Shown here one piece after another: positions 1-7,833 of a stretch of 40,173 nt of DNA; position 1 is the stretch's first letter; each line of letters opens with the position of its first letter. The stretch covers positions 1 to 40,173 of the forward strand of contig JARYLV010000016.1 in NCBI GenBank assembly GCA_029907465.1, read 5' to 3'. The DNA comes from Methanomassiliicoccales archaeon. Lineage in GTDB: Archaea > Thermoplasmatota > Thermoplasmata > Methanomassiliicoccales > JACIVX01. A model generated the notes under the pieces. That model made no database searches and had not been told where the DNA came from. It saw only the letters and a program-made list of their open reading frames with translations. The translations under genes were made by a program, and so were the position numbers.

Positions 1-1
1 G

Positions 2-283
2 GGGTATGGTGTTATTGGTACATCGCCATTTATCGACGAGGCCGCAGAGGCGTACGAAGAACTTGTTGAGACGATCATCAAGGCTGCTGAGATCGAGACG
101 ACGATGAAACGGTTGCTCGATGAGATCGAGAAGACAAAGCGCCGTGTCAACGCGCTTGAGTATAAGGTAATCCCTGAATTGAAGGAAGCAGAGGAGTTTA
201 TCGAGTTCAGGCTCGAGGAGATGGAAAGGGAAAATATTTTCCGCCTTAAGCGCATCAAACAGAAGGCGGAGGCACGCGCTTGA
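2..283 (+). CDS. atpD: A-type ATP synthase subunit D, C-terminal part (5' truncated by window)
   Basis: The window opens inside this gene; 93 codons to the TGA at 281-283 are visible. The subunit belongs to the central rotor stalk of the archaeal A1Ao ATP synthase and transmits rotation between the membrane ring and the catalytic head. The visible part starts with a [18 protein letters not shown]-type segment and then forms a long charged helix with regular heptads, ending in [13 protein letters not shown], as is typical for the C-terminal coiled coil of the family. A 35-codon membrane microprotein gene starts 11 bp after the stop and may be the last gene of the same operon. The assignment rests on recognition of this conserved C-terminal helix; the start and the N-terminal helix lie outside the window. 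Confidence 0.88.
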   Translation, partial: GYGVIGTSPFIDEAAEAYEELVETIIKAAEIETTMKRLLDEIEKTKRRVNALEYKVIPELKEAEEFIEFRLEEMERENIFRLKRIKQKAEARA

Positions 284-294
284 AAATTCTTAAT

Positions 295-402
295 ATGAGT
301 GAAGAGAAGAAAAGGGAACTCGTATTCAAGTTAGCCTGGATTATCTCAACCTTTATGCTGGTTTTCGGCTTTATTATGATTGTCCTCTTCTGGAACGCTT
401 GA
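295..402 (+). CDS. 35-residue single-span membrane microprotein downstream of atpD
   Basis: This short frame runs from ATG at 295 to TGA at 400-402. It encodes a charged N-terminus (MSEEKKRELVFK) followed by one hydrophobic segment of about 20 residues and a short WNA tail. That layout fits a single membrane span with the positive N-terminus inside. It begins 11 bp after atpD and ends 45 bp before the convergent polymerase gene, so it fills the end of the ATP synthase transcript. I do not recognise a family. The position suggests, but does not show, a link with the ATP synthase membrane sector. Coding status rests on the good hydrophobic organisation and the tight spacing. Confidence 0.6.
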   Translation: MSEEKKRELVFKLAWIISTFMLVFGFIMIVLFWNA

Positions 403-447
403 ATTGCTCATCGTGCCAATTATCTCTCATGCACCGCTTCGGTGAAA

Positions 448-1914
448 TCAATTGAAGTTCATCACAGTGCACTTGCCCGTGCCGAGGTGCACGACCGGGA
501 GCTTGGCAGGGTCTGGGTTGAAGTTGTGCATGCGTTGATAACTAGTTTGTGCCTGCCATGTTGACGCATTGATGATCCTCACACCGCGATAATCGGAGAC
601 GCCAGCGCCGTGGACATGACCTGTAACAAAAATATCTGGGACGGGGTCGATGACAAGGAAGTCTTTCTTCTCAGGTGCAATGGGTGTTTTCCCCCCGTAA
701 ATTGGGGCGAGGTGTCTCCTCTTGAGCATCTCCTTCATAGCATCGATTGGATTAGCGTAAGTAAGGGACTGGATATTGCCTATCAGATCGTCAATGCTCC
801 TGCCGTGGTATGAGAGGATAGTTCTCCCTTCGATCTCGAGGTAGCAGGGGTTGCCGATCATGACGACTTGAGAATCGAAAAGATCCGCGATCTCTTTGTG
901 AAATGCTGGTTGCGGTTCGGCGAGTCTCACCGCATCGTGATTGCCTGGCTGGAGGACGATTGTCACGCCGTCCGGGATTTCCTTCAGAAGCTCGCTGAGC
1001 ATCTCGTATTGTTTGAAAATGTCATCGATAACGAGTTCCTCCTCCTGGTCTGGAAAAACGCCGATGCCGTCGACGCAGTCGCCTGGCACGATCAAATAAC
1101 TGACGCCACTTGAAACACCCTCGGTCCTGAGCCAGTTCACCATTGCATCCCATTGTTTTCTCAAAAATGTCTTGCTACCTACGTGGATGTCTGATGCAAA
1201 AGCGATCATTGAGGTAGCACCATTTCGCTCGAATCTGCTTTTCAGGGGGACATCGGGTCTGATGATCTCCTGGACGATGAGCATTTCGCCTTTCCTATTC
1301 GATTTTCCCACGATCCCGATCACCTCATCAGGAACGACGGAATCGTTGATCAAAGGGGAATCCTTTGGGATAAGGGCGAGACACCTCTCCTCCTCATCTT
1401 CTATCTCCAGTATTTTATGACCTGTTTTAGTCGTCCTGACTTCGTTGACCATCGCGATGACCCTCACATCACGCTCAAGTTTTAGCGCGCGGGAGATCGG
1501 GAGGGAGCCAGCCAATTCCCTCCTATGAGCAAGCATTCGTTTGATCGCGTTGAATCTATCCAAAAAATACCGCGCAAAGTCAGATATGTTGCCCTCGCAT
1601 GTCGAATTACCGGTTATATCCTTCAAAATTTTCACCTCACCGATCTTCCTAACACCACCCCGTTGGTTCATGTTTGTTCGAAACCCTTCATTGCTTGGTA
1701 GCACATTCATTGAAGCAGGAGTCTCCGCCGCCGATTGGTATCTCATATATTCTTCCAGGTCTGCTGCGGTGACGATGAGGGGGTGCTGTTTCATGAATGA
1801 AATCACAGATTGAACAAAAGCGATCGGATCGTCTTTTGACATGACGATTTCGAGCGCACTTGGTTCAAGTAATATCCCATTGCTCGCCAGAAATTCGAGA
1901 ACGCGCTCCCTCAT
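448..1914 (-). CDS. polB: DNA polymerase II (family D) small subunit DP1
   Basis: DP1 is the small, proofreading subunit of the archaeal replicative DNA polymerase D. It pairs with the large subunit DP2, which is not in this window, and supplies the Mre11-like 3'-5' exonuclease. From the chosen start the protein is 488 residues. An N-terminal region is followed by an OB-fold region around 145-220, then a calcineurin-like phosphoesterase domain with SDIHVGS near 241, GDCVDG near 280, GNHD near 326 and GHVHGAG near 435, which together form the two-metal site. The open frame extends 23 codons further to 1983, but that start would lie upstream of the TATA-like box at 1939-1946 and would overlap the divergent gene. 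ATG at 1914 is 28 bp from the box and suggests a leaderless mRNA. Confidence 0.95.
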   Translation of the reverse strand: MRERVLEFLASNGILLEPSALEIVMSKDDPIAFVQSVISFMKQHPLIVTAADLEEYMRYQSAAETPASMNVLPSNEGFRTNMNQRGGVRKIGEVKILKDITGNSTCEGNISDFARYFLDRFNAIKRMLAHRRELAGSLPISRALKLERDVRVIAMVNEVRTTKTGHKILEIEDEEERCLALIPKDSPLINDSVVPDEVIGIVGKSNRKGEMLIVQEIIRPDVPLKSRFERNGATSMIAFASDIHVGSKTFLRKQWDAMVNWLRTEGVSSGVSYLIVPGDCVDGIGVFPDQEEELVIDDIFKQYEMLSELLKEIPDGVTIVLQPGNHDAVRLAEPQPAFHKEIADLFDSQVVMIGNPCYLEIEGRTILSYHGRSIDDLIGNIQSLTYANPIDAMKEMLKRRHLAPIYGGKTPIAPEKKDFLVIDPVPDIFVTGHVHGAGVSDYRGVRIINASTWQAQTSYQRMHNFNPDPAKLPVVHLGTGKCTVMNFN

Positions 1915-1938
1915 CTGCGCTGATGATGAAGCAGTCCG

Positions 1939-1946
1939 ATTTAAAT
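1939..1946. promoter_or_regulatory. Palindromic TATA box shared by two divergent genes
   Basis: The perfect 8-bp palindrome ATTTAAAT sits in the 55-bp gap between the starts of the DP1 gene (ATG at 1914, minus strand) and the RNA-binding protein gene (ATG at 1970, plus strand). Its centre is about 28 bp from each start codon, the spacing expected for a TATA box driving a leaderless archaeal transcript in either direction. No second TATA candidate is visible in the gap. Confidence 0.6.
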
Positions 1947-1969
1947 ACTTTTTCCGGTATCCGGTTCGC

Positions 1970-2353
1970 ATGCCTATAATCACAGTGCGGGCGAGGTGCT
2001 ATCCTACTGAAGACCCTGAAAAAGTCAAAAGAGCGATCTACAATATTTTTCCAGAGAGCACTCTGATGGAATCTGAGGACGGCTTCGTCGCTAACGCAAC
2101 TTCAGTTGAAAAACTCAGTGAGCTCATTAGGAATATGAAGATTCTCGATTCAGCGCGTGCTGTGCTCCTCAGAGGAAGAGAAGGCAATATGGTGAAATTC
2201 AGGATCAACAAACAAGTGGCATTTGTTGGAAAACTGAGCTTCATCGAGGATCGGGATCCGCCTCTTGGTTCGATCGAAGTTGTGATTGAGGATGAGAACA
2301 TCACCGGACTCATCGACACGATCGCGCCGAGCACTGTGGGCGGGGAGGGATAG
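1970..2353 (+). CDS. RNA-binding protein of the archaeal exosome-associated COG1325/DUF54 family
   Basis: The 127-residue protein begins MPIITVRARCYPTEDPEKV and continues with a two-part alpha/beta fold, including AIYNIFPES, a loop with DSARAVLLRGREGN, and FRINKQVAFVGKLSFI. This matches the small archaeal COG1325 family, annotated as RNA-binding protein or predicted exosome subunit and related to the ribosomal L5-like fold. The open frame reaches back to 1841, but that extension lies inside the DP1 gene and upstream of the shared TATA box, so ATG at 1970 is chosen. The next gene begins 4 bp after the stop, so the two are probably co-transcribed. The exosome role comes from the family description and is not shown here. 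Confidence 0.72.
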   Translation: MPIITVRARCYPTEDPEKVKRAIYNIFPESTLMESEDGFVANATSVEKLSELIRNMKILDSARAVLLRGREGNMVKFRINKQVAFVGKLSFIEDRDPPLGSIEVVIEDENITGLIDTIAPSTVGGEG

Positions 2354-2357
2354 GCAG

Positions 2358-3122
2358 ATGATCGCTGTTTCTTCACCCGTTTTTTCTATGTTAGATTTTG
2401 AAATGGCATTGGGCTTTATTAGTCAGAAGTTTGATGCTTGGGAGATTGTGGGGGAAGGGCGACACTTCCTTCCCGAGATCGAAAAGACATTTCATGAAGT
2501 CGCACCTTCTTACAACATGAATTTTTCAGCGCACGGACCCTTGAGTGATGTCAATATCGGGAGCCTAAACCCCAGGTTGAGAGAGGCGGCAGTAAGGGAG
2601 ATCGTCGACGGGCTTCTTGCGGCGAATCGAATGAATTTCCAAGTCTATACGATCCACCCGGGTTTCTGGTCCCCGATTGGGTTGCTGGATAGGGAGGGCG
2701 TGTATCGCGCCGTACACGAATCGCTCAAGGCAATAGAGAGAGTTTCTATCGAAACGGGTGTGAGGGTCGGTTTTGAGAACATGCCAGAAACGCCTGTGAC
2801 TATGGGAAAAACGCCGGAAGACTTGTTTGAAATGTTGAACGGCTTCGAGATTGATGTTTGTTTTGACATCGGTCATGCGCATACCTGCGGATCCATAGAT
2901 GCGTTTCTCGAACATACCAGTAGGTTCGTCAACGTTCACATCCATGATAATTGTGGCCAGTATGATGAACATCTCCCCATAGGAAACGGAACGCTCGATT
3001 TCAAGAGAGTGCTGAGAGCGCTCAAGAATTACAAAGGACAACTGGTTATCGAGGCGAGGAATATGCCTGATGCGGAATTATCGAAGGAAAGGTTAACCAA
3101 GCTGATCGCCGAAATCAGTTGA
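2358..3122 (+). CDS. Sugar phosphate isomerase/epimerase family TIM-barrel protein
   Basis: The 254-residue protein belongs to the xylose isomerase-like/AP endonuclease 2 TIM-barrel superfamily. Visible landmarks are the histidine in YTIHPGFWSP, the metal-ligand glutamate in GFENMPETP, FDIGHAHTCGSID, VNVHIHDNCGQYDEHLPIGNG and the final VIEARN strand, each at the expected barrel position. These are the ligands of a divalent-metal site. The substrate cannot be told from the sequence: the family includes sugar epimerases, inosose dehydratases and endonuclease IV. ATG at 2358 is chosen because a GGGGAGGG ribosome-binding site precedes it and it lies 4 bp after the upstream stop. The frame extends to 2286 only within that upstream gene. 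The 3' end overlaps the convergent protease gene by 8 bp. Confidence 0.85.
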   Translation: MIAVSSPVFSMLDFEMALGFISQKFDAWEIVGEGRHFLPEIEKTFHEVAPSYNMNFSAHGPLSDVNIGSLNPRLREAAVREIVDGLLAANRMNFQVYTIHPGFWSPIGLLDREGVYRAVHESLKAIERVSIETGVRVGFENMPETPVTMGKTPEDLFEMLNGFEIDVCFDIGHAHTCGSIDAFLEHTSRFVNVHIHDNCGQYDEHLPIGNGTLDFKRVLRALKNYKGQLVIEARNMPDAELSKERLTKLIAEIS

Positions 3123-4398
3123 CAATTCGTCCACATCGCATGCATTCGAATCTCCCATCCCGATATCTCGCTTCGGTGCACCCACAATATGGGCAGGAGA
3201 ATCCGAAAGACTCTCTGTTTTGTAGACCATACTGTTTTACGTCGATTTGCATTGGGTTATCGGCTCCCCATGGCTTCCTTGGTTCTTTCCCAACAGTGAT
3301 CGAATCCGGCCAGATCTTTCTTCCGATGATGAAACCAATGGCCTTCGACGTATAATTAACGAAGTAAAGGAAACCTACCGCAACCCACGCAAGGATCGCC
3401 AGTCCCATCATGAGGAGAAATGCGAGGCCAGGGAAAACTTGGGTTGGAATCGATAAATAATCGACCATAAAGTGGAGCATGATCGATGCATAAATGCCTT
3501 GAGTGAGAAAGAGGTAGCCGAGGGCAAGGCCAGCAACAAAAGTCGGCATGAGCTTGAATGCATCCCAGCTGAATATATGGGCGGAGCTAAAAAAGACGCT
3601 GGAAATAATGAGGAACGTGATTTCAGGCTTACCCAGGGGGAAGTCGCCTCCTAAGAAATAACTCTTCAATTTCCTTTTTCGTTTCCTTGCGAGATCAATT
3701 ATGAACAGGGGGACGCCGATCAACAGCATCCTGCTCACGATCTCCTCCCAGACGGAGGCACTAGCAAAACTATAAAGAAGCTTCCACAGCTCCCGATCCT
3801 CGAATTCTGGTGTTTTCGGGGTGATGCCAGCAGCATCGAGGATAATATAATAAACGACATTGAAAAAAAGGACAGCAAAAAATATCGTGCCGACTGTATA
3901 AAGTGGGCTATGCACCTCCACCGGTTTTTCGACGGACAACTCCTTAATGAACAACCTCCAACTCTTCCAAATAAGGAATGCAAAAGAACTCACGATCGCA
4001 ATGACGAGTAAGACATGATAAATCGCGAACGAAATTCCCGTGAGCTCAACGAGATTGACGACCCAAGGGACGATGACGAAAAGGGTTGTATGGTAATTTG
4101 GCGTATTCGGGAGAACCACTTGAACACTCCAGATAAGAATGAGGATATTCAGTATCGTTACGGCCACAAGGCTGAGAACTGTATATGTTCCAACGCCCCT
4201 GAGAATCTGCTTCATTACACTCATTGCGGATTGAGTTGATGGGTAAGGCAAAGTGGGAATATCGAATGGAACATACAACCGTTGTCCGCAGAAAGCGCAG
4301 AAATTCGCCTCTGGTATGACGGGACGTCCGCATCGAGGACAGAACCTGTATGGTCGGACGCCAGCAGGCGCCTGGATTCCAGATACCACAGCTTTCAA
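3115..4398 (-). CDS. CPBP-family intramembrane protease with zinc ribbons at both ends
   Basis: The 427-residue multi-spanning membrane protein has an N-terminal double-CxxC zinc ribbon (CPRCG and CAFCGQ near residues 20-40), about eight hydrophobic segments, and a C-terminal ribbon (CPYCG and CMRCG) at the very end. The core carries the CPBP (Abi/Rce1-type) signatures: EEIVSR, then SSAH followed by F, then HFMVDY. These place the catalytic glutamates and histidines in the membrane. CPBP proteins include the CAAX prenyl endopeptidase Rce1, but archaeal targets are mostly unknown. The start is a TTG at 4398, because an in-frame TGA lies two codons upstream; GTG at 4389 is an alternative. Flanking by two soluble ribbons is an unusual arrangement for the family. 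Confidence 0.85.
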   Translation of the reverse strand: MKAVVSGIQAPAGVRPYRFCPRCGRPVIPEANFCAFCGQRLYVPFDIPTLPYPSTQSAMSVMKQILRGVGTYTVLSLVAVTILNILILIWSVQVVLPNTPNYHTTLFVIVPWVVNLVELTGISFAIYHVLLVIAIVSSFAFLIWKSWRLFIKELSVEKPVEVHSPLYTVGTIFFAVLFFNVVYYIILDAAGITPKTPEFEDRELWKLLYSFASASVWEEIVSRMLLIGVPLFIIDLARKRKRKLKSYFLGGDFPLGKPEITFLIISSVFFSSAHIFSWDAFKLMPTFVAGLALGYLFLTQGIYASIMLHFMVDYLSIPTQVFPGLAFLLMMGLAILAWVAVGFLYFVNYTSKAIGFIIGRKIWPDSITVGKEPRKPWGADNPMQIDVKQYGLQNRESFGFSCPYCGCTEARYRDGRFECMRCGRIVN

Positions 4399-4594
4399 TT
4401 TTCAGTTGAATATTTCTACTTGTCGGTGCCCCGTCTTTCTTATCGACTTTTTTCTCTAACTCTTTCGACGCGAACAAGTCATATCTCTGCCTAATGATAT
4501 GTGGGCGGGCAAAGCCAGGTCGAGAATTATCGTCTTGTGGAAACTTTTATTAGGTTTCCGAACCTTCTCGAACAAGCCGGTCAGGAGGCTAAAA

Positions 4595-4846
4595 ATGGAT
4601 GATGAAGTATCAGGCAAGAAGGTAGAATTTGTGACGATAAGCGCTGAGAAGATACCCTTCGGAAGGAACAACTTCATTGAGATCGCTAGAAAAAAGGCGA
4701 TTACTGAAGATGGCGAGAATGAATTTATCTCGCTTTCGAGGGGTTATTATCTTCCTGATGGCTCCGAGAGATTCAAGAAATCTCTTACCATACCGGATGA
4801 CCCACAGATCAAGGCGTTCATCGTAGAGAAGATATCATCGATGTAG
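4595..4846 (+). CDS. Small conserved-looking protein of unknown function, 83 residues
   Basis: The frame encodes an 83-residue basic, soluble protein starting MDDEVSGKKVEFVTISAEK, with no membrane span and no cysteine cluster. A clear GGAGG ribosome-binding site at 4584-4588 precedes ATG at 4595 with good spacing, and a TATA-like CTTTTATTAGG lies near 4545. This supports a real gene of this size rather than the longer frame from 4499. The sequence has a compact alpha/beta pattern ending in DPQIKAFIVEKI. I vaguely recognise it as one of the small archaeal hypotheticals but cannot give a function. A T-rich tract after 4902 could end the transcript. Confidence 0.75.
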   Translation: MDDEVSGKKVEFVTISAEKIPFGRNNFIEIARKKAITEDGENEFISLSRGYYLPDGSERFKKSLTIPDDPQIKAFIVEKISSM

Positions 4847-4940
4847 ACGTCGAGAGCGGATGGGTTTCTAAATCGGCTCGCCCTACGCAAACCAATAATA
4901 CGCCTTTTTATGAGTTTAATTATTTATTTTCATTTTAACG

Positions 4941-5474
4941 CTATTCACCTTTTCTTGATCTTTTGATCAATAGGAGTTCGAGATAGGATCGCCGCTCATT
5001 GTGACTTAGACGTAGCTCCTTCATTAAGGACAGAATCTCTCCCTTCCCCTTTTCGAAATCTTCACCTGCGTACTCAATTTCTACAAAACTTCCCAGATCT
5101 TCGACCTCATCAAGACAAACTATGAGGGCTCCAGTCCTGTATACCGTTCTCTCTTTCGTAACCTTACCAGCGATGTCGAATCCCAATTTCTTCAGAATCG
5201 AGGAGATCAGGTCGCAGTCAGATACCTCAACTTCAATCTCCTCGCGCGTCTTCGTTTCAGAATCGATCTTCGGTCCTTTGTAAACAAGTGTGCAACGATC
5301 CCCCTCTTTTCGAATGCGGAGGGCTTCATCAGTCACAGCGAATCTTCGAAGGGGATGAGTGAAATAAATATCAACTTGCCTTGATGTTCCCACTCTGGAT
5401 GCGCCGATAGACTCAAGGTGACTTTTGACGCGTCCGATATCACTGCAAGGGGACTTAACCTCGATTTCCAGCAT
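4941..5474 (-). CDS. cyaB: CYTH-domain protein, class IV adenylate cyclase/thiamine triphosphatase-like
   Basis: The 177-residue protein opens with MLEIEVKSPC, the ExExK-type signature of CYTH (CyaB/ThTPase) tunnel enzymes. It then shows the expected alternating charged strands: DIYFTHP, EALRIRKEGD, CTLVYKGPKID, TREEIEVEV, KERTVYR, CLDEVEDLGSFVEIE. In the family these residues line a tunnel that binds a triphosphate and two divalent metals. Members act as adenylate cyclase, thiamine triphosphatase or inorganic triphosphatase, and the archaeal role is unsettled, so cyaB is only the family name. The start at 5474 fits the conserved N-terminus exactly. The gene diverges from cobO, with 141 bp between the starts. 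Confidence 0.88.
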   Translation of the reverse strand: MLEIEVKSPCSDIGRVKSHLESIGASRVGTSRQVDIYFTHPLRRFAVTDEALRIRKEGDRCTLVYKGPKIDSETKTREEIEVEVSDCDLISSILKKLGFDIAGKVTKERTVYRTGALIVCLDEVEDLGSFVEIEYAGEDFEKGKGEILSLMKELRLSHNERRSYLELLLIKRSRKGE

Positions 5475-5615
5475 ATTGGTAAATAAGGATCATGTGAATA
5501 AATAATGTTGACCCGATCATCTTCTCGACGCTCATTCCCCACCATATTGGCAATGCTTCTTTTACGAATTGTTGGGAATCACAGTGTGTAAGTGTATTTA
5601 ATTAGAGCGGAGTAT

Positions 5616-6161
5616 ATGTTCGAGTCCGAGGAGGCGTTGGACTTGTCAGGCCTTGTTATTCTGTATACTGGGGATGGAAAAGGAAAGACGACGGCGGCCT
5701 TTGGTCTGGCGATGAGGGCAGCGGGACACGGAAAGCGCATTTGTATTATCCAGTTCATGAAACGCTGTGGGGAGTGTGGAGAGGTCAAAGCGGTGAAAAA
5801 ATTTGATACAATAACGCTTAGACAGTTTGGAACCGGGATGTTCGTCGTGAAGGGAAAGCACAAGAAAGAAGACACTGAAGAAGCAGCAAGAGGCATGGTG
5901 TTTGCTAGTGAGGCGCTCACTTCAGGTCTTTATGATCTCGTTATTCTAGATGAGATATGCATTGCAGTCGATTTTGGACTGATCGATGTTGATGACGTCC
6001 TTGAACTTTTGAAAAAACGTAACCCTGGAGTCGACGTCGTCCTCACGGGACGCAACGCACCAGAAGCGTTGATTGACGTCGCGGATCTTGTAACGGAAAT
6101 GAAAGCGGTGAAGCATCCATACGACGACGGTATGGGAGCACGAGAGGGGATCGAGTACTAA
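5616..6161 (+). CDS. cobO: Cob(I)yrinic acid a,c-diamide adenosyltransferase (CobO/BtuR type)
   Basis: The enzyme transfers the adenosyl group of ATP to cob(I)alamin or corrinoid precursors, giving coenzyme B12. The 181-residue protein has the modified P-loop GDGKGKTTAAFG near residue 21, then IIQFMKR, the GTGMFV region, LVILDEICIA (Walker B-like), VVLTGRNAPEALIDVADLVTEM and the end KHPYDDGMGAREGIEY, all typical of CobA/BtuR/CobO. ATG at 5616 is preferred over the upstream GTG at 5592, because TATTTAATTA at 5594-5603 looks like a TATA box about 20 bp upstream. The gene is alone on this strand, and its stop overlaps the convergent TraB-like gene by 4 bp. A corrinoid-dependent metabolism is implied. 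Confidence 0.93.
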   Translation: MFESEEALDLSGLVILYTGDGKGKTTAAFGLAMRAAGHGKRICIIQFMKRCGECGEVKAVKKFDTITLRQFGTGMFVVKGKHKKEDTEEAARGMVFASEALTSGLYDLVILDEICIAVDFGLIDVDDVLELLKKRNPGVDVVLTGRNAPEALIDVADLVTEMKAVKHPYDDGMGAREGIEY

Positions 6162-6784
6162 TTTCTTGTCGATGTTCTCTCCAAATTCGCTACAATACCG
6201 TTCGCTCTCTCGTATTCAACAACAGCGAGGATTTTTTTATAGAGCGGAGCCATTTGCATAATTCTCTCTGCCATGTATTGTTCCCTCATCTGCAAAAGTT
6301 TCCTGAATCCACTTGTGGCGTTGACCTTCTTGTCCCAGTCAAGAACGAAGTTATGCGGGGACGAGAGGTCAAATTTTTTTCTGGTCAATCTCCTTACGAA
6401 AAAAGATTCTTGGAGGAGGTCAATTGTACCGATGCAGTTGCAGTATGCCTCTGTATAGTATTCCTCATCCATATCGATCGCAACGAGCGGGGTTTTTGTT
6501 CTCTCACTCAGTTCTAGAGCTTTAACGTAACAGGGTGGAGGGATTTTGACCGCCCCGAACAACGAGAGGAGATTTCCGTAAGCGATCTCAAGATCGCTCG
6601 GCTCATACTTTTCATAATCCTCTTTTCTCCTGAGGCCTTCTAGTTCCTCAGGAGATATCGAGATTCCAACAACCTCAGGACAAACAAGCTCAAAGGCCTT
6701 TTCAACCGCAGATTCCTCCGAAACAAGGCCTTTGACAACCGGCAGGACATTGATCGTCGTGCCGTTGAGTTCAACTCTTCTCAT
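6158..6784 (-). CDS. Probable divergent TraB-like protein
   Basis: The 208-residue soluble protein resembles the TraB/PrgY-like family in outline. It has VSEESAVEKAFELVCPEVVGI early, a segment ending SPEELEGL in the place of the family's ELDxxR, LVAIDMDEEYY in the middle and MREQYMAERIMQMAPLYKKIL near the end, where TraB proteins usually have a conserved Arg-Glu and an AVVGAGH motif. Here that last motif reads AVVEYERANGI, so the histidine is missing and the protein is diverged. TraB proteins are thought to be peptidase-like, but that is unproven. ATG at 6784 overlaps the end of the upstream regulator gene by 14 bp, so they form a coupled pair; a TTG at 6802 would add 6 residues. Confidence 0.5.
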   Translation of the reverse strand: MRRVELNGTTINVLPVVKGLVSEESAVEKAFELVCPEVVGISISPEELEGLRRKEDYEKYEPSDLEIAYGNLLSLFGAVKIPPPCYVKALELSERTKTPLVAIDMDEEYYTEAYCNCIGTIDLLQESFFVRRLTRKKFDLSSPHNFVLDWDKKVNATSGFRKLLQMREQYMAERIMQMAPLYKKILAVVEYERANGIVANLERTSTRN

Positions 6785-7727
6785 TAATCCCACAACGCGC
6801 AATGACTAGTTCAAAGAGTTTTTCTGATTCGTTCAGTTTCTTCAATTCATCTTTACCAATAATCGCTGCCCCACCGATATTCTGTCGGGACTTCGCCCTT
6901 CTCAAGAATATGACTGATTTCTTCTCTGTGATCTTAGAAATATCGCCAACGATGCACGCCTTCTCAACGAGCTTTGTCTCATCCTTCCCTACGCCTGTCA
7001 GAATCAAAGTCCGATCGTCCCTCGTTAGTGCTTCGAATGGGCACCGTGCTGTCGGCACAACGGAGTATCCTAGCCTGCTGAGTAGCATGAAAACCTCTCG
7101 GCTAAAGTCATCCATCCCGCTAAGATCTGTAAGGTGGCCAGCAGTCTCAGCAGTATATTTGAATGGATCGAGGGGCAAAACGAGGAATTCACCGAGGAAT
7201 TCTTCGAGCTTGAGTGCAACATCGATCATCGCGCCCATCCCCGATTCGTACATTTTGATTGTTCTTCTCGAGACGCCCGCGACCTCAGCTAGTGTACCGA
7301 GGCTGATATTTCTCTCCTCCCTGATAGACCTCAGTAATTCGTTGTCCAGGCGCACATAGAGACCGCCGGGAGCCGCAAAAATGAATGGCGGGACCCCCTC
7401 TAAGAGATAGTCTGCGAGGGTTTCTATTGAAATAATCGGAACACCGAATCGCGAGTAGACGATACCCTCTTCAATGTCCCCAGAACCAGATTTTTCACCG
7501 ATGAGCAAAGGAGAAGCCTGAAGCGCTTCGGCAAGTACCTTCATTTCCTCGGCGTTTTCTTTTGAGAAAGCATCAACGTTGCTGAGAACCTTGATGATGA
7601 GGAGCGTCTCATCTCTCCGCGCGACAATGTCAAAACTGATGCTCCTCATGGCGATTGGTTTTGACACATAGAATCCCGCCTTAGCCAAGATGTCTCTGAT
7701 GCCCTCGATGAGCTCTCCTCTCTGCAC
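6771..7727 (-). CDS. Archaeal HTH regulator with N-terminal endonuclease-like domain (COG1395 type)
   Basis: From the chosen GTG at 7727 the protein is 318 residues. Its first 120 residues look like a restriction-endonuclease fold (SFDIVARRDETLLIIKVLSN, with the D...I-x-K pattern). An XRE-type helix-turn-helix follows around 130-190 (LRSIREERNISLGTLAEVAGVS, then RRTIKMYESG). A second alpha/beta part ending in an EKKSVIFLRRA-type strand closes the protein. This order is that of the archaeal predicted regulators of COG1395. A TTATATAG box near 7750-7757 lies about 26 bp from the GTG, which argues for that start over TTG at 7739. The downstream TraB-like gene overlaps its end. The target genes are unknown. 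Confidence 0.8.
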   Translation of the reverse strand: MQRGELIEGIRDILAKAGFYVSKPIAMRSISFDIVARRDETLLIIKVLSNVDAFSKENAEEMKVLAEALQASPLLIGEKSGSGDIEEGIVYSRFGVPIISIETLADYLLEGVPPFIFAAPGGLYVRLDNELLRSIREERNISLGTLAEVAGVSRRTIKMYESGMGAMIDVALKLEEFLGEFLVLPLDPFKYTAETAGHLTDLSGMDDFSREVFMLLSRLGYSVVPTARCPFEALTRDDRTLILTGVGKDETKLVEKACIVGDISKITEKKSVIFLRRAKSRQNIGGAAIIGKDELKKLNESEKLFELVIARCGINEKS

Positions 7728-7801
7728 AATTGTAAACAAGGCGAGCTTCTATATAAGGCTTGCTCATTGTCAGATGTATTTCTTGTATGTCTGGGAGGTC
7801 G

Positions 7802-7822
7802 GGTGATCATCGAGTGATCACC
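7802..7822. repeat. Inverted repeat, 8-bp arms, between hsp20 and the COG1395 gene
   Basis: GGTGATCA and TGATCACC form perfect 8-bp arms around the 5-base spacer TCGAG. The element lies 12 bp past the stop of the downstream hsp20 gene and about 45 bp upstream of the TATA box of the COG1395-type regulator, both on the minus strand. It could be a transcript-end hairpin, though no T-run follows on the minus strand, or a binding site for a dimeric regulator. Confidence 0.55.
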
Positions 7823-7833
7823 GATCGACCTTC

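Noticed and set aside
1841-1969. N-terminal extension of the RNA-binding protein gene
   Set aside because: It would start inside the DP1 coding region and upstream of the shared TATA box; the family begins at MPIITVRARCYP.
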